From: JAXIHJ01 sp034189755
GTDB lineage: Bacteria > Planctomycetota > Phycisphaerae > SM23-33
DNA: 34,539 nt
Direction: 5' to 3'
Assembly (NCBI GenBank): GCA_034189755.1
Contig: JAXIHJ010000141.1
Coordinates: forward strand, 1-34,539
Positions within the stretch are counted from its first letter, which is position 1. Every line of letters starts with the position of its first letter. Positions 31,654 to 34,539 of the stretch are shown one piece after another. A program made the position numbers and the translations under genes. The notes below the pieces were generated by a model that saw only the letters and a list, made by a program, of their open reading frames with translations, searched no databases and was not told the origin of the DNA.

Positions 31654-32875
31654 TCCGCAGGAAGGCGAATCGCCGCTGGCCCAGGACACGGGGCCTCCAC
31701 ATGGCGTCTATGACGGGCGTGAAGGTGTTCATAGCCAGCACGGCCGTGTAGCATGGGATCGGCACGTTGACGTACAGCTTGAGCAGCATTGCCCCGACGC
31801 CGCATCCGATGCCGAACAGGACCTGCCCGCCGGTGGTAACCGGCCTGGATGTCATCTCCGGAGCCAGGAAAAACGCCGCCAGCACCAGCTCGCTGCTTAG
31901 CATCTGGTAATTAACATAGGTAAACCCGACGTCCAGCGATTCGCTCAGCAGCGGCCAGAACACAGTTTCGACAGTGGCGTTGGGTCCGGCCAGGTGGACC
32001 GGCGCAACGGCCAGCACGCACCATGCCGAGGCTAAAAACGCCGTCGGGAGCTGCCACTTGACGTAGTTTCGATAAACCAGGTACAACCCGGCGACGATGA
32101 TGACAACGGCGCAGGTCTCCCCGATGCCGCCTGGACGGGCGCCGTATAGCAGGTCGTTGATCGGCGGCAATTTCATCAGCGCAGCGGGTTTGGCGCGTGG
32201 TATATCGTCTGGCACCTCGCCCAGGCCGCTGAAATCAGGTTCCGCCCCGCCGGTTAAGCCTGTGAGTATGTCGCCCGGCGGCCTCAACAGGAATGCGTCG
32301 GACGGGTCCGGGGCCGGCCGGCCTCGCCACTGGCGGTAATCTTCGACACGGGCGGCGTTGCGAATATCGCCGACGATGATTCGGTTCTGAGCGAGAACGG
32401 GCCAGGTGGCGGGGTTGATAATCGCTGCGGGGATCAGCACGGCCACCGCCAGCCGGCCCACCAGCGCAGGCTGCCAGAGAAAATGCCCCACTCCCCCGAA
32501 GATCGCCTTGCCGACGATAATTGCAAAGGCCGCGGCGAGCAGCGGCACGTACCACGGCACGAAAGGCGGCAGCGTCAGTGCCAGCAGCACGCCGGTAAGG
32601 TATGCGTGGCTGCGCCCCAGCAGTGCCGGTGTGCGAGTAACGCGGTAGTACAGCCACTCGGTAATCGCACAGCCTGCGACCGCCAGCACCGCCGTCGCCG
32701 CCGCACGCCAGCCGAAAAAGACTACCCCGGCCACCAGCGGCATACACGAGGCGGCCAGCGTTACCAGGAACACCGTGCGAACGCCTTCGGGCGCATGGAT
32801 AAACGGCGCCCTTAATACCGCCGGACGTTGCAACTCCACGTCGCCGGGCGTTGCCTGTGAGGTTGGCTCTTCCAC
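31640..32875 (-). CDS. rnfD: Electron transport complex subunit RnfD
   Basis: A membrane subunit of the ion-translocating ferredoxin:NAD oxidoreductase Rnf, family NqrB/RnfD. The 411-residue protein has about nine to ten helices. Family features: the early PFIHAPEGVRTVFLVTLAASCMP, HAYLTGVLLALTLPPFVPWY, GKAIFGGVGHFLWQPALVGR, and later ARPGGIGETCAVVIIVAGLYL. A DILTGLT motif (T208) occupies the place of the covalent flavin site SGAT in homologues. The frame is open further upstream into rnfC; GTG 32875, 19 bases after rnfC ends, fits best, though only a weak GGGA precedes it. The 3' end overlaps the convergent GT-C gene. Confidence 0.9.
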   Translation of the reverse strand: MEEPTSQATPGDVELQRPAVLRAPFIHAPEGVRTVFLVTLAASCMPLVAGVVFFGWRAAATAVLAVAGCAITEWLYYRVTRTPALLGRSHAYLTGVLLALTLPPFVPWYVPLLAAAFAIIVGKAIFGGVGHFLWQPALVGRLAVAVLIPAAIINPATWPVLAQNRIIVGDIRNAARVEDYRQWRGRPAPDPSDAFLLRPPGDILTGLTGGAEPDFSGLGEVPDDIPRAKPAALMKLPPINDLLYGARPGGIGETCAVVIIVAGLYLVYRNYVKWQLPTAFLASAWCVLAVAPVHLAGPNATVETVFWPLLSESLDVGFTYVNYQMLSSELVLAAFFLAPEMTSRPVTTGGQVLFGIGCGVGAMLLKLYVNVPIPCYTAVLAMNTFTPVIDAMWRPRVLGQRRFAFLRIRKR

Positions 32876-32894
32876 TTTAGTATGTCCCGATGCG

Positions 32895-34223
32895 TTATCT
32901 TTTGACAAACAGCGGCATATTCTTGTCCATGAAACGGATGGTCTGCTTGAGTTGCTTGACTCGCTGCCCCAGAGGCAGCCTGGCCGGGCAGACGTAGCTG
33001 CACACGCCGCATTCCACACAGGCCAGAACGCCGTTCTTGTGGGCGCGGTCGAGCAGCCCCAGTTCGAATGCATCGTTCAACATCGCCACGTTCAGCCTGG
33101 CCGGGCAGTGGTCGCTGCACCATCCGCACCGGATGCAGGGCGCCGGCAGCGAGGCGGTTGGCGGTTCGATCGCCAGCAGCATGTTGGTCGCCGGGCCGAC
33201 CACCGTCTCGGCCGAGCAGACCAGCCCCGTCATAGGCCCGCCGTGGATGACAGACCGTTCGGCTGAGCCGACCAGCTCCATGCAGCCGGCTCCGAACGGA
33301 ACGTAGAAATTTCCAGGCCGCTCCGCACGTTCGCCGGCCACCGTAACAACCCGGCCGACCGGGCGCACCCCGCAGACCGCCCAACGATAAACCGCGAAGC
33401 AGGTGGCTGCGTCGATAACGGCCGCCTGAACGTCCATGACGCCTGAACCCGGCGCCACCTCGCGGCGGGTCAGCACCTTCACCAGTATTGCGTCGGCGCC
33501 TATGGGATACTTGTGCGGCAGAGCGATCCGGTTGATTCCGAACGCCCGGGCCGGGCCAATCAGCCGGCGGTAGTCGTCCGTCCGCCGCTGGTCGGCGACG
33601 AAAAAAACCTCTTCGACGCCGATAACCCCGGCCAGAATCGCCAGGCCCTCTATGACCTGGCCGCCATGCTCGATCAGCAGGCGGTGGTCGGCGGTAACGT
33701 GCGGGGAATTTTCCATAACGTTGGCAATGAGGACACGACAGTTTTTTTCTCGTGCGGCCTTAATCCATCGTGTCAGCGGCTCGGAAGGCCTACGATGTGT
33801 AACCAGCCCTCCGTCGCCCAGACGCGCAAGAAGCTCTTCGCCGTCGGCCGTTTGCCAGTCGAAGACCGGCGAGGCCGGCTGAAGCTCCCCGCCGGCGGAT
33901 AAATCCGTCAGCTCTATTGCCTGAGAGGTCCTAAGCCCCTGTTGGGTTACCAGGTCCGCCATAGCTATGGCGGCGACCCGTCCGCCGAGGCCGGTGAAGA
34001 TGTCCAGACCACCGGCACCGGCGGCGACGGCGATTTTCTCGCCGGCGACGACGGTCTGCCCGGGCTGGACGATCGGCAAGGCCTCGGCGCCGCCGGCCGG
34101 CGCGAGCGGAATTCGCAACCGCGACGGCTGGTCGCACCGCCGGATGGGCTTATCCAGCGTGGCCTGCTTTTCGTCCGGCAGTTCGATCCCGCCGGCGAAA
34201 GTGCCGTAACGTCGGGAAATCAT
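32895..34223 (-). CDS. rnfC: Electron transport complex subunit RnfC
   Basis: The peripheral subunit of Rnf that takes electrons between NADH/FMN and iron-sulfur clusters. The 442-residue protein has the typical YGTFAGGIELPDEK N-terminus, a barrel-type region with LPIVQPGQTVVAGEKIA, an SLBB-like middle part, and two 4Fe-4S motifs near the end: CIRCGWCSDHCP (C363, C366, C369, C373) and CVECGVCSYVCP (C402, C405, C408, C412). The ATG at 34223 is chosen on homology; TTG 34259 is possible and no good ribosome site is visible for either. It is followed directly by rnfD, but rnfG, rnfE, rnfA and rnfB are not in the window. Confidence 0.93.
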   Translation of the reverse strand: MISRRYGTFAGGIELPDEKQATLDKPIRRCDQPSRLRIPLAPAGGAEALPIVQPGQTVVAGEKIAVAAGAGGLDIFTGLGGRVAAIAMADLVTQQGLRTSQAIELTDLSAGGELQPASPVFDWQTADGEELLARLGDGGLVTHRRPSEPLTRWIKAAREKNCRVLIANVMENSPHVTADHRLLIEHGGQVIEGLAILAGVIGVEEVFFVADQRRTDDYRRLIGPARAFGINRIALPHKYPIGADAILVKVLTRREVAPGSGVMDVQAAVIDAATCFAVYRWAVCGVRPVGRVVTVAGERAERPGNFYVPFGAGCMELVGSAERSVIHGGPMTGLVCSAETVVGPATNMLLAIEPPTASLPAPCIRCGWCSDHCPARLNVAMLNDAFELGLLDRAHKNGVLACVECGVCSYVCPARLPLGQRVKQLKQTIRFMDKNMPLFVKR

Positions 34224-34229
34224 GGTCGG

Positions 34230-34275
34230 ATGATACAGGAGAAAATGACCAATTCCCAATGGCGAATAAATGACA
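34230..34275 (-). repeat. Degenerate AT-richer repeat spacer upstream of rnfC
   Basis: On the plus strand the segment reads as units such as AAAATGACCAATTCCCAATG and GCGAATAAATGACAAA, like a short-motif intergenic repeat I have seen scattered in environmental genomes. It is clearly lower in GC than the flanking genes. It occupies the region where the rnfC ribosome site and promoter should be. Confidence 0.4.
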
Positions 34276-34307
34276 AACCCCGCCGGTTCAGCACTTGGGG
34301 CTTCGAC

Positions 34308-34325
34308 AAAAATCGGCGCCTGCCG
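34308..34325 (-). terminator. Possible short terminator after the partial TPR-like gene
   Basis: On the minus strand, 15 bases after the stop at 34340, CGGC and GCCG form a 4-base GC stem with a 4-base loop, followed by ATTTTTG. The stem is short, so the call is tentative. Confidence 0.35.
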
Positions 34326-34339
34326 CGAGCCGGATGAGA

Positions 34340-34539
34340 TTATTCGCTGCCGGCGGCGATTTCGGCCAGTCGCTGCCTGGCCTTTTTGGCCCAGTCGGTC
34401 TGACCGTATTCATCGAGGATTCTCTTTAGATACGGCTTGGCCTTTTCCGCCATGCCGGCGCTGATGTAGTTGTCGGCCATCATCAGCCACTTGCGGCAGT
34501 CGCGGTCGGCGTTTTTCGAGCAGATGCTGTTCTGAATAT
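34340..34539 (-). CDS. TPR-like repeat protein, 3' end only
   Basis: The last 65 or so codons of a gene that continues beyond the window. The translation ends with RKWLMMADNYISAGMAEKA, then KPYLKRILDEYGQT and KKARQRLAEIAAGSE. The W-L-A-Y-G-A and Y-T-A-A spacing is that of a tetratricopeptide or Sel1/BamD-like helical repeat, common in planctomycete lipoproteins and envelope proteins. Nothing can be said about its N-terminus. It is on the same strand as rnfC, 117 bases upstream, with a possible terminator between. Confidence 0.65.
   Translation of the reverse strand, partial: IQNSICSKNADRDCRKWLMMADNYISAGMAEKAKPYLKRILDEYGQTDWAKKARQRLAEIAAGSE

Noticed and set aside
32876..33073. Upstream extension of the RnfD frame
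   Set aside because: It lies within the iron-sulfur region of rnfC and has no RnfD homology.

Overview
The window is about 60% GC and gene-dense. It looks like a chromosomal fragment of an environmental bacterium, most likely a planctomycete of the Phycisphaerae type. That placement is an inference. It rests on the mix of gatCAB plus asnS, an EF-G2-type GTPase, queE-queD, an rnfC-rnfD pair, a membrane-anchored coiled-coil protein of a kind I associate with planctomycetes, and several intergenic repeat families. No phage, transposase, CRISPR array, tRNA or rRNA was found, and no gene-free stretch exceeds 300 bases.

Region 1 (about 117-12247, plus strand) is a Wzy-dependent exopolysaccharide or capsule locus. 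It holds an outer-membrane export protein (5' end lost at the window edge), a Wzz/GumC-like chain-length protein, a stand-alone CpsD-like ATPase with an abnormal P-loop, a Wzy/WaaL-type polymerase or ligase, a Wzx-type flippase, one GT2 and three GT4 glycosyltransferases, a radical SAM enzyme, and a WcaJ/EpsL-type initiating phosphosugar transferase. Most genes abut or overlap by 4-20 bases, which suggests one translationally coupled operon. The initiating transferase would load a sugar phosphate on undecaprenyl phosphate, the glycosyltransferases would extend it, the flippase and polymerase would move and polymerise it, and the chain-length and export proteins would deliver it outside. Two large TPR proteins (12353-15278) follow in the same direction.

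Region 2 (15285-26601, mostly minus strand) is housekeeping. It has an aspartate-type aminotransferase, a membrane-anchored coiled-coil protein with a C-terminal BRCT-like segment, the gatC-gatA-gatB operon, a divergent infA with a clear sigma70-type promoter, a PHP-domain phosphoesterase, asparaginyl-tRNA synthetase, ribosomal protein L28 and an EF-G-like GTPase.

Region 3 (26846-34539) is mixed. It has an AhpD-like protein, a multi-span membrane protein resembling an inactivated M50 protease, a long inverted repeat, an SGNH-like hydrolase whose reading frame runs into queD, the queE-queD pair, a GT-C (GT39-like) membrane glycosyltransferase, rnfD and rnfC without the other rnf genes, and the 3' end of a TPR-like gene.

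The best leads are the BRCT-like domain on a membrane-anchored protein, the CpsD-like protein lacking its Walker A lysine, the radical SAM enzyme inside the polysaccharide operon, the SGNH-like protein with an altered active site and overrunning end, and the SEMAY-for-HExxH membrane protein. No complete novel multi-gene system is evident.
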